From NCBI RefSeq assembly GCF_000686705.1, contig NZ_JMLJ01000003.1, positions 372,001-436,000 of the forward strand: a stretch of 64,000 nt of DNA, in the 5' to 3' direction. Below the pieces are notes generated by a model. The model searched no databases, was not told where the DNA came from, and saw only the letters and a list, made by a program, of their open reading frames with translations. The position numbers and the translations under genes were made by a program. Each line of letters starts with the position of its first letter. The first letter of the stretch is position 1. Shown in pieces: positions 56,974 to 64,000 of this stretch. The DNA comes from Clostridium hydrogeniformans DSM 21757. Its GTDB lineage: Bacteria > Bacillota > Clostridia > Clostridiales > Clostridiaceae.

Positions 56974-58305
56974 TTATATTCTTTCCCAAAGCTTAGCTGC
57001 TATCTCTCTTGATTTAGCAAATATTGCTTCTTCATCTATGTTAACTAACTCTCTATCCTTCATAACAACCTTACCATTGATTATAGTTGTTACAACACTC
57101 TTTCCAGTCATACCAAATAGTATGTGGCTGTTGCAGTTACTTCCATTCATTGGAGTTAATGGGTTATAGTCTACTACTATAACATCTGCATATGCTCCCT
57201 CTTTTAGAAGTCCTACTGGTTTCTTGTAATACTTTCCAGCTATATTTGTATTATTCTCAAATAAAGCTTTTGGTATTTCTCCCCATGCAACACTTGGATC
57301 ACATAAGCTATGTTTATGAATTATGTTTCCAACCTTATAAGATTCAAACATATCACTAGTATATCCATCAGTACCTAACCCAACATTTATACCTCTTTTA
57401 ACCATTTCAATTACTGGTGAACATCCTACTGCATTACCCATGTTTGATTCTGGATTATGAACTACATTTGTATTTGTATCTTTTACTATGTCAAGTTCTT
57501 GACCATTAACATGTATACAGTGAACAGCTATTGATTTTTCCCCTAAAATCTTATGGTCATATAGTCTATTAACAACCCTCTTACCATATTTATTTAAGCT
57601 GTCATAAAGATCTGTTCTTCCTTCTGCAGTATGAACATGATATCCAGCATCTAGGCCTTCCATAGCTTCTGCACACTTATTTAAACTTTCATCAGATAAA
57701 GTAAATGCTGCATGTAAGCCAAACATACCCTTTGTCATATCATCTTCTTGAGCATTTGCATGCTTTATGTAGTTTACGTTTTCCTTTATTCCTTCTTCAG
57801 TTATATCTAGTCCATCTCTATCTGAAACTTCGTAGCATAGACAGTTTCTTATTCCAAGATCCTTTGCTACCTCTCCTATAGTGAAAAGACTATCTGTTAT
57901 TGAAAATGGACTTGCATGGTGGTCAAATACAGTAGTTGTACCATTCTTTATACAATCTATTAAAGTTGTATAAGCACTGTATTTTGTATCTTCTAAAGTA
58001 AGCTTCTTATCTAGTCTCCACCAAAGATTTTCTAATATGTCATCAAAGTTTTTGCTAACTGGTGCATCCTTTATGGACATTCCCCTTGCAAAAGCACTAT
58101 ATATATGATGATGAGTACATACCATACCTGGCATTATAACTTTTCCTTTTGCATCTATGAACTCATATCCTTCATATTTAGCCTTTAACTCTTTAGTTGT
58201 TCCTATCTCAATAATTACATTACCTTCTATTGCAACACAACCGTTTTCAATATATGGCATTTCACTATTTTGAGTAACAACCCTACCATTACCTACTAAA
58301 ATCAT
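56974..58305 (-). CDS. ssnA: SsnA-type amidohydrolase (selenium-metabolism-linked)
   Basis: 443 residues. Amidohydrolase-superfamily metal site: VCTHHHIYSAFARG, HVHTAEGRTD, AVHCIHVNG and the catalytic Asp in GLGTDGYTSDMFESYK. This matches SsnA, a marker for genomes with selenium-dependent molybdenum hydroxylases. Relatives are guanine or chloro-triazine deaminases, so a deamination of an N-heterocycle is plausible. The first gene of the ssnA-PreA-hydroxylase half of the cluster; AGGAGG just upstream. No good sigma-54 site in its 328-bp leader. Confidence 0.9.
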   Translation of the reverse strand: MILVGNGRVVTQNSEMPYIENGCVAIEGNVIIEIGTTKELKAKYEGYEFIDAKGKVIMPGMVCTHHHIYSAFARGMSIKDAPVSKNFDDILENLWWRLDKKLTLEDTKYSAYTTLIDCIKNGTTTVFDHHASPFSITDSLFTIGEVAKDLGIRNCLCYEVSDRDGLDITEEGIKENVNYIKHANAQEDDMTKGMFGLHAAFTLSDESLNKCAEAMEGLDAGYHVHTAEGRTDLYDSLNKYGKRVVNRLYDHKILGEKSIAVHCIHVNGQELDIVKDTNTNVVHNPESNMGNAVGCSPVIEMVKRGINVGLGTDGYTSDMFESYKVGNIIHKHSLCDPSVAWGEIPKALFENNTNIAGKYYKKPVGLLKEGAYADVIVVDYNPLTPMNGSNCNSHILFGMTGKSVVTTIINGKVVMKDRELVNIDEEAIFAKSREIAAKLWERI

Positions 58306-58633
58306 ATCTTTATTCCTCCTAAGATAAATTCAAGGCTTAGGCAATTAATTTATTCCAAACCCCTTATTTCAATGTATATGAGAACTTTTAAGGTTCTCAT
58401 ATACAAATTTAAAACTTTTTTATAAACTACTGTCCGTTCTATCTATATGATTAACCAATACCCCTTATTTTTATATCTATATACTTATCTCTATCTTTTA
58501 TAAATACCCTTATTTCATAATTTATATATTATTTACATAAATTCCATACCCCTATAAAATTTATGATAATATCCTTAGGCCTTATCTTTAAGTCTTATAC
58601 TTAAGTTGCAGCCTGGATTTTATAAATGCAGCA
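58306..58633. other. 328-bp gap between D-aminoacylase and ssnA
   Basis: No gene. One strong hairpin, GTATATGAGAAC (58374-58385) / GTTCTCATATAC (58393-58404), without T-run. It could be an operator, processing site or weak terminator. Confidence 0.5.
58374..58404. repeat. Perfect 12-bp inverted repeat upstream of ssnA
   Basis: GTATATGAGAAC and GTTCTCATATAC separated by seven bases, about 70 bp before the ssnA start. Confidence 0.55.
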
Positions 58634-60220
58634 TTAAGATCTTCTTATCACTTTACCAGCCTTTACTTTATGATAATTACCTTCTTCAATAACTACATTT
58701 CCATTGATTATTACATAATCAATTCCTTCTGGATACTGAATTGGATCTACAAAGGTTCCCTTATCACACACTTTGTCTTGGTCGAAGATTACTATATCTG
58801 CGAACTTTCCAGCTTCAAGTACCCCTCTATCTTTTATATTCATAGCCATAGCAGCTTTTTTACTCATCTTATAAACTGCTTCTTCTAGCTTTAAAGCTCC
58901 TTGTTCTCTTACGAATCTTCCTAAAATCTTAGGGAAAGAACCATAAGCTCTTGGATGAGGCTTTCCTGATAATAATCCATCTGTACATACATTTTGTTCT
59001 GGTCTTTTTAAGAACTTAATTACATGTTCCTCAAGACCATAGAAATCTACCATTCCTACTGCATTTTCCTCATCACGAAGTAAATCAAAAGTAGCATCAA
59101 ATGGGTCCATACCTCTTAGCTCCCCAAGTTCTACAAGACTTTTACCTATAGCATCTTGGTTTTTCTCTGTATTAGCACTAGTTACAAAGATTTGATCCAT
59201 GCCTGCAAAGTCAACAAAGTTATCCCATCCTGGAATTCCATGCTCCATATCATATCTCATCTTTGCTCTCATTTCAGGATCATTTAATCTTTCAATAAGC
59301 TTGTCAGTTCCACCTGAATGAGCCCATGGTGGTAGTATAACTCCAAGCATAGTGCTACCAGCTGCATATGGATACTGGTCAAAGGAAACCTTTATACCTT
59401 CCTTCTCAGCTTTTTCAAGAAGTTCTATAACAGGATCTATATACTTCCAGTTATTCTTTCCACAAACCTTAAAGTGTGAAAAGTGAACCTTAACCCCTGA
59501 CTTCTTACCTATTTCTATAACTTCTTCCATGGATTCAAGAATTGTATCAGCCTCACTTCTTTGGTGAACAACAAAGCATCCATCATATTCAGCTACAACC
59601 TTACACATCTCAATTAACTCTTCTGTTTGAGAATATGCACATGGAATATATATAAGACCTGTTGATAATCCGAAAGATCCAGCTTCCATTTCTCTTCTTG
59701 TGATTTCACACATTTTTTCTATCTCTTCTTTGGTAGCTGCTCTATCTTCAAGACCCATAGCTTCCATACGTACATTTCCATGAGGTACTAAGTAAGCTTC
59801 ATTTAAACCTACTCCTCCCTTTTCCATCATAGCTAAGTAATTATCAGTAGTTTCATACTCCCAATCTATAGAGTCACTTACTCCATCAAGGCCTGCCAAA
59901 TTCTTTCTCCAAGAACTTATATATTCCTTTGGTAATGGTGCCATAGATATTCCATCTTGTCCTAAAACCTCTGTGGTAATTCCTTGTCTTATTTTTATTT
60001 CATTATAAGGATTTTCAAGAATTTTTAAATCAGAGTGGCTATGAGTATCTATAAATCCTGGGCAAACTACTCTACCTTTAGCATCTATTACCTTGTAACC
60101 TTCCTCTTCTTTAATAGCTCCTATTTCAACTATTCTTTCATTTTCTAATAATACATCTGCTTCATATGGTTTAGTGTTACTTCCGTCAACTACTAGTCCA
60201 TTTTTTATTAAAAGCTTCAT
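58634..60220 (-). CDS. D-aminoacylase / N-acyl-D-amino-acid deacylase family amidohydrolase
   Basis: 528 residues from the ATG at 60220. An upstream ATG at 60229 abuts GGAG and is rejected; AGGAG is 9 bases before the chosen start and overlaps the ygeY stop TAG. Amidohydrolase features: VCPGFIDTHSHSDLKI (HxH), FVVHQRSEAD, VHFSHFKVCG, CTDGLLSGKPHPRAYGSF (catalytic Asp). The family hydrolyses N-acyl-D-amino acids, and some members open cyclic amides. In E. coli the corresponding position in the yge cluster is taken by a hydantoinase-type enzyme, so this may fill a similar ring-opening or deacylating step. Confidence 0.85.
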   Translation of the reverse strand: MKLLIKNGLVVDGSNTKPYEADVLLENERIVEIGAIKEEEGYKVIDAKGRVVCPGFIDTHSHSDLKILENPYNEIKIRQGITTEVLGQDGISMAPLPKEYISSWRKNLAGLDGVSDSIDWEYETTDNYLAMMEKGGVGLNEAYLVPHGNVRMEAMGLEDRAATKEEIEKMCEITRREMEAGSFGLSTGLIYIPCAYSQTEELIEMCKVVAEYDGCFVVHQRSEADTILESMEEVIEIGKKSGVKVHFSHFKVCGKNNWKYIDPVIELLEKAEKEGIKVSFDQYPYAAGSTMLGVILPPWAHSGGTDKLIERLNDPEMRAKMRYDMEHGIPGWDNFVDFAGMDQIFVTSANTEKNQDAIGKSLVELGELRGMDPFDATFDLLRDEENAVGMVDFYGLEEHVIKFLKRPEQNVCTDGLLSGKPHPRAYGSFPKILGRFVREQGALKLEEAVYKMSKKAAMAMNIKDRGVLEAGKFADIVIFDQDKVCDKGTFVDPIQYPEGIDYVIINGNVVIEEGNYHKVKAGKVIRRS

Positions 60221-60232
60221 TGAAATCATCTC

Positions 60233-61423
60233 CTATTTATTATATACAGACTTAAGTATACCGTAATATCCTTCCGCTCCTATGAATAATTGCTCTTGCT
60301 CAATATACTCATCTATTGTATGAGCTAAGTTTTCCTTAGAAGGACCAAATCCTATTGTCTTTATTCCTGCTTCTCCAGCATAGTGGCTTCCGTTAGTACA
60401 GAAAGAGTATTGAGTTATTTCTGGGTTTATTCCAGCATCCTTTAATCCCTTATAAGCTGCTTGTACAAATTCATCATTTTCTTCATATAACCAACCTGGG
60501 AAGAATCTTTCTCCTTCTATAGTTTCTCCAGTATAGCAAGTTTCCTGAGCTATTGCATAAGAAACCTTAACATTTAATTCTGAATCTTGTTTCATTAATT
60601 CCTCTAATAGAGCCTCAATTGGAGCTAAAACTTCTTCTTTAGTTTCTCCAGTTAAAAGTCTTCTATCAAAAGTAGCCTTGCAGTACTCTGGAACAACAGA
60701 TGCTCCTGGGTATGGAGAAGATTTTATATCAGTTAAAACTAATATTCCTTTTCCAAGTACTGGGTGTACCGGTGGTTCTATATTTTGTACTTTTTGAATA
60801 ACATCAGCCATTTTATAAACTGCATTTATTCCCTTCTCTGGGTTAGCAGAGTGAGCTGGTTTTCCGAAAGTTTCTATAACTATTTCCGCTCTTCCTCTTT
60901 GTCCTATCTTAAGGTTTAATTCAGAAGATTCACCTATTACAACATAATCTGGCTTTACAGCTTCACTTATCTTTCTTGCAGATACTCCTTCAAATATCTC
61001 TTCATGAACAACTCCTGCTACATAAAGATCTCCTTCGAAGTCTTTGTTTGTATCCTTAGCAAAATAAGCAACTGCTGACATCATAGCACTTGTTTGGCCC
61101 TTCATATCAGAAGCTCCACGACCATAGATTTTTCCATCTACTATGTCTCCACCAAATGGATCTTGTGTCCATTTTTCTCTGTTTGGAACTGGAACTGTGT
61201 CTATGTGACCATCAAATAATATTGCCTTTCCTGGCTTGTTTCCTTTTATGTGTCCTATAACGTTACCGTATGAATCTACAAACCAATCATCATATCCTAA
61301 TTCTTTGAAAGCTTCTTTTATAGCTTCAACTACCTTACCCTCTTGTCCTGAAACACTTGGACATCTTAACATACTTTGACAAACTCTAGTTAACTGTTCT
61401 TTTCTTTCATTAGTTAACATCAT
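60233..61423 (-). CDS. ygeY: YgeY, selenium-metabolism-linked M20-family hydrolase
   Basis: 396 residues. M20/ArgE/DapE fold: ILFDGHIDTVPVP (metal His and catalytic Asp), YGRGASDMKGQTSAM (bridging Asp), VVHEEIFEG (catalytic Glu pair), GESSELNLKIGQRGR, and a late GFGPSKENLAHTIDEYI metal His. YgeY is regularly found with YgeX and with selenium-dependent hydroxylases. It likely removes an acyl or carbamoyl group to release an amino acid for YgeX. 64 bp after ygeX; its stop overlaps the ribosome site of the D-aminoacylase. Confidence 0.92.
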   Translation of the reverse strand: MMLTNERKEQLTRVCQSMLRCPSVSGQEGKVVEAIKEAFKELGYDDWFVDSYGNVIGHIKGNKPGKAILFDGHIDTVPVPNREKWTQDPFGGDIVDGKIYGRGASDMKGQTSAMMSAVAYFAKDTNKDFEGDLYVAGVVHEEIFEGVSARKISEAVKPDYVVIGESSELNLKIGQRGRAEIVIETFGKPAHSANPEKGINAVYKMADVIQKVQNIEPPVHPVLGKGILVLTDIKSSPYPGASVVPEYCKATFDRRLLTGETKEEVLAPIEALLEELMKQDSELNVKVSYAIAQETCYTGETIEGERFFPGWLYEENDEFVQAAYKGLKDAGINPEITQYSFCTNGSHYAGEAGIKTIGFGPSKENLAHTIDEYIEQEQLFIGAEGYYGILKSVYNK

Positions 61424-61487
61424 TTTAATTCAACCCCTTTTTTAATTTATTTATACCCGATATATTAACCATAATTGTTAGATTTTA

Positions 61488-62702
61488 TTAAATACTTGTA
61501 TATTCTCCATCCCAAACTATGCTTCTATACTTATCTGGATCAGTATCTCCTTCAGTACTAAACATAAGAACCTTAGAGTTTTCATCTAAACCTAAAGCAT
61601 CTCTTAAATCTTTGTAATTATCATCTGTCATTATTGATGCTACAAGTCCTGCAGAAACTGCTCCTGACTCTCCAGATATAACCTTAGTATCTCCACATAA
61701 TGGGTTTCCAAGAATTCTCATACCCTTTGCAGCAACCCAGTTAGAACAAGCAACAAACATTGCACTGTAGTTCTTTAATACATCCCAAGATATTGTATTT
61801 GGTTCTCCACAAGCAAGACCTGCCATTATTGTTGGCATATCTCCTCCAACAAAGTAAGCCTTACCATCATTAGCTACAGCTGACTTATAAAGACATGCAG
61901 CCTCTTCGGCTTCAACTATTACAGTTGTTGGACAGTTATCTTTATAAACTGAAGCAAATACTCCTTGAACTGCTCCTGCTAAAGAACCAACACCAGCTTG
62001 TACAAATATATGAGTTGGTCTGTCAACACCATATTCCTTTAACTGCTCTAAAGCTTCTAAAGCCATTGTTCCATAACCTTGCATTATCCATGCTGGTATT
62101 TCTTCATAGCCTTCCCAAGCTGTATCTTGAACTACAACTCCATTAGTTTCTTTAGCATGCTTATCTGCTAATCTAACAGCATCATCATAGTTCATATCAG
62201 TTATAGATGCCTCTGCACCCTCTGCTTTTATGTTATTTAATCTTGTTATTGAAGAACCCTTTGGCATATAAACTACTGATTTTTGTTTTAATTGGTTTGC
62301 AGTCCATGCAACTCCTCTACCATGGTTTCCATCAGTAGCTGTATAGAAAGTTATATCTCCAAGCTCTTTTCTAACTTCTTCAGATGTAATCTTTTCAAAT
62401 CCTAATTCGCTTATATCTCTTCCAAGTTTTTGAGCTAGATATTTACCCATTGCAAAAGATCCACCTAGAACCTTGAAAGCATTTAATCCAAAACGGTAAG
62501 ATTCATCCTTTAAATATATTGAACCTACCCCTAACTTCTTTGCTAAATTATCTAATTTAACAAGTGGTGTCTTTGTATATTGAGGAAAGCTCTCATGAAA
62601 GCTCTTTGCTTTAGATATTTCTTCAACACTTAAAAAGTCTATACATGATTCCTTGTTTTCAGTTTTAGGTAAGGTATTTTCTTTCCACTTAATTTTTTCC
62701 AT
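61488..62702 (-). CDS. ygeX: Diaminopropionate ammonia-lyase
   Basis: 404 residues, fold-type II PLP enzyme. The Schiff-base Lys lies in RFGLNAFKVLGGSFA, the phosphate loop in TDGNHGRGVAW; VQAGVGSLAGAV and TEGDTDPDKYR near the C-terminus are further family stretches. It converts 2,3-diaminopropionate (both enantiomers in E. coli YgeX) to pyruvate and two ammonia, giving carbon, nitrogen and energy. First gene of the sigma-54-type operon: promoter at 62746-62760, leader about 33 bases, ribosome site in GGAAGAGAGAGGGAG. Confidence 0.95.
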   Translation of the reverse strand: MEKIKWKENTLPKTENKESCIDFLSVEEISKAKSFHESFPQYTKTPLVKLDNLAKKLGVGSIYLKDESYRFGLNAFKVLGGSFAMGKYLAQKLGRDISELGFEKITSEEVRKELGDITFYTATDGNHGRGVAWTANQLKQKSVVYMPKGSSITRLNNIKAEGAEASITDMNYDDAVRLADKHAKETNGVVVQDTAWEGYEEIPAWIMQGYGTMALEALEQLKEYGVDRPTHIFVQAGVGSLAGAVQGVFASVYKDNCPTTVIVEAEEAACLYKSAVANDGKAYFVGGDMPTIMAGLACGEPNTISWDVLKNYSAMFVACSNWVAAKGMRILGNPLCGDTKVISGESGAVSAGLVASIMTDDNYKDLRDALGLDENSKVLMFSTEGDTDPDKYRSIVWDGEYTSI

Positions 62703-62745
62703 TACTCTCCCTCTCTCTTCCCAGTTAATTTCGTTTATATATAGA

Positions 62746-62760
62746 GCAAGTATCGTGCCA
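62746..62760 (-). promoter_or_regulatory. Sigma-54 (-24/-12) promoter of ygeX operon
   Basis: Minus strand reads TGGCACGATACTTGC, an exact match to TGGCAC-N5-TTGC. It lies 43 bp before the ygeX ATG, in front of a gene for a sigma-54 activator. Confidence 0.93.
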
Positions 62761-62923
62761 AAATTAAAGCGTAATATTTTATTTTTTTAAAGAAAATTTT
62801 TCCCTCCTACACATACAATAAAACCTTTTCATTTTATAATGTTCTAAAAGTATTTCTTATACTTCATAACTTTTTCTAAATATTCTAAGCAAAAGTTACT
62901 TTTTTATCATTTCTATAATACTT

Positions 62924-62979
62924 TTATCAAAATGATAAGTATTTTTCCTAGTATTTTAGGGATTTTATCATTTTGATAG
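62924..62979. promoter_or_regulatory. Activator-site pair, proximal (TTATCA-N3-TGATAA)
   Basis: TTATCAAAATGATAA at 62924-62938 (perfect dyad) and TTATCATTTTGATAG at 62965-62979 (one mismatch), centres 41 bp apart, about four helical turns. They lie about 170-220 bp upstream of the sigma-54 promoter, typical of enhancer sites. A weaker match is at 62904-62918. Confidence 0.7.
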
Positions 62980-63117
62980 AAAATCCCTCATCAATATATT
63001 ACATTTTTCATCTTTATATATCACAAAAACACATTTTATCAAATTTAATTTTTCTAGTCTATTTAGATAACTTTTCATAAAAAAAAATGTTTTCATTTTA
63101 ATATTTTAACAAAAAAA

Positions 63118-63173
63118 TTATCAAAGTGATATTTTTTATCCCTCTGATAAGGATTTTTATATCACTTTGATAA
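63118..63173. promoter_or_regulatory. Activator-site cluster, distal (three palindromes)
   Basis: TTATCAAAGTGATAT (63118-63132), TTATCCCTCTGATAA (63136-63150) and ATATCACTTTGATAA (63159-63173), each one mismatch from the same dyad. They sit directly behind the activator gene stop, about 365-420 bp upstream of the promoter. Confidence 0.68.
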
Positions 63174-63190
63174 TTCTATATTAAGAAAAC

Positions 63191-64000
63191 TTATCTATTC
63201 TCCCCTATTTTTCTATATAAAGTGGCAATTCCTATTCCTAGTTTTTTAGCCGCCTCTTGTTTTCCCTTTGTATCATGTCCATAAATATCTATAACTTTAT
63301 TTATATAATCCAATTCTATTTCTTTTAAGGACTTAATATAATCCTCTTTTATATCTTCTTTAACTACTTCCTTAAAAACTTCTTCTTTATCTTTAATAAA
63401 TACACTCTTAATTATTGCACTTGGAATAGTATCACTAGTTAAAGTTCCACCATAATCAACTAAATTAACCATAAACTCAATGGTATTTTCAAGTTCTCTA
63501 ATATTTCCTGGCCAACTATAGTGTCTAAAAATTTCTAAAACATCTCTGTCAATTCCATTAACATTTTTTCCTAATTGAAAATTATACCTGTCTAAAAGCC
63601 TTGTGGCTATAATTTCCACATCATTTTCACGTTCTCTAAGAGGTGGTAATTCTAAAGGTATAACATTTAGCCTATAATATAAATCTTCCCTAAATTTATT
63701 TTCCTTTATTAAATCTGGTATATCTTTATTAGTGGCTGCTATAACCCTTATATCAAGATCTATTAACTGATTTGATCCTATTCTAACAAGTTTTCTCTCT
63801 TGAAGAACTCTTAAGATTTTAACTTGAAGATAAAGAGGCATGTCTCCTATTTCATCTAAAAATATAACCCCTTCATTAGCAAGTTCAAATTTCCCTATTC
63901 TTCCATTAGGGTTAGCCCCACTAAAAGCTCCTCTAATATAACCAAAAAGTTCACTTTCAAGTAAAGATTCCGGTATAGCTGCACAGTTTATAGCTATAAA
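63191..64000 (-). CDS. Sigma-54-dependent transcriptional activator (partial, YgeV-like position)
   Basis: The C-terminal 269 residues are in the window; the gene continues beyond base 64000. The visible AAA+ part includes [16 protein letters not shown], the loop GAFSGA (canonical GAFTGA with Ser for Thr), Walker [12 protein letters not shown], sensor-1 [28 protein letters not shown], and [13 protein letters not shown]. The C-terminus is a Fis-type helix-turn-helix ([20 protein letters not shown]). The sensory domain is outside the window. It faces the ygeX operon and its product probably binds the TTATCA/TGATAA dyads between them. Confidence 0.92.
   Translation of the reverse strand, partial: FIAINCAAIPESLLESELFGYIRGAFSGANPNGRIGKFELANEGVIFLDEIGDMPLYLQVKILRVLQERKLVRIGSNQLIDLDIRVIAATNKDIPDLIKENKFREDLYYRLNVIPLELPPLRERENDVEIIATRLLDRYNFQLGKNVNGIDRDVLEIFRHYSWPGNIRELENTIEFMVNLVDYGGTLTSDTIPSAIIKSVFIKDKEEVFKEVVKEDIKEDYIKSLKEIELDYINKVIDIYGHDTKGKQEAAKKLGIGIATLYRKIGENR

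Noticed and set aside
58306-58633. Second sigma-54 promoter upstream of ssnA
   Set aside because: The closest string (TTTGGAATAAATTAATTGCC) has the GG and GC elements 12 rather than 10 bp apart and lacks TGGCAC.
1-64000. CRISPR arrays, tRNA/rRNA genes, prophage or transposase genes
   Set aside because: No regularly spaced direct repeats, cloverleaf-like sequences or transposase/integrase motifs were found on either strand.

Overview
The window is AT-rich, with dense, short-spaced genes that are mostly on the minus strand. Shine-Dalgarno sites are strong (GGAGG/GGGGG) and starts include ATG, TTG and GTG. Two T-box leaders, a lysine riboswitch, an oxygen-sensitive serine dehydratase, rubrerythrin, a clostripain and a selenium-dependent molybdenum hydroxylase cluster all point to a strictly anaerobic, amino-acid-fermenting Clostridium (sensu stricto). 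I cannot name the species. No tRNA, rRNA, CRISPR array, prophage or transposase gene was seen.

Layout. 1-10.3 kb: cell-wall and housekeeping genes (VanW/G5 protein, M42 aminopeptidase, D-Ala-D-Ala ligase, a large orphan membrane histidine kinase, endonuclease III, PlsC acyltransferase, QueG). 10.8-12.8 kb: cysteine synthesis operon cysK-cysE behind a T-box with a Cys (UGC) specifier. 13-20.6 kb: YgiQ-type radical SAM protein, lipid genes (DagK-like kinase, PssA), rubrerythrin and L-serine dehydratase sdaAB-sdaAA. 20.9-26.3 kb: ThrRS-like/uridine kinase fusion, a DUF421-DUF4363 pair, class II aldolase, nucleoid-associated protein. 26.3-32 kb: a complete five-gene oligopeptide ABC importer. 32.6-34.1 kb: secreted clostripain, divergent from the importer; protease and peptide uptake are plausibly complementary. 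35-41 kb: CYTH protein, NCS2 purine permease, T-box-controlled leuS, and a small HesB/IscA-like gene with an in-frame UGA that I read as selenocysteine. 41-44.7 kb: a three-gene operon of a tandem-repeat protein, a MoxR-like AAA+ ATPase and a VWA/HExxH protein. 44.8-53 kb: MATE exporter behind a candidate guanidine-IV (mepA) riboswitch, secreted alpha/beta hydrolase, NhaC-family transporter behind a lysine riboswitch, small alarmone synthetase, DUF2225 protein and a soluble chemoreceptor-like protein.

53-64 kb: the most distinctive region, a catabolic cluster of the selenium-dependent molybdenum hydroxylase type. In transcription order (minus strand) it holds a sigma-54 activator (cut by the window end), ygeX, ygeY, a D-aminoacylase, ssnA, a PreA-like iron-sulfur flavoprotein and an 850-residue molybdenum hydroxylase. 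A near-perfect -24/-12 sigma-54 promoter lies upstream of ygeX. Five TTATCA-N3-TGATAA palindromes upstream of it look like activator binding sites. With the HesB-like selenoprotein, this makes selenium use the theme of the right part of the window.

A roughly 100-bp MITE-like repeat with TATAGGTTTTT-type terminal inverted repeats is scattered between genes, with about four full-length and two degraded copies.
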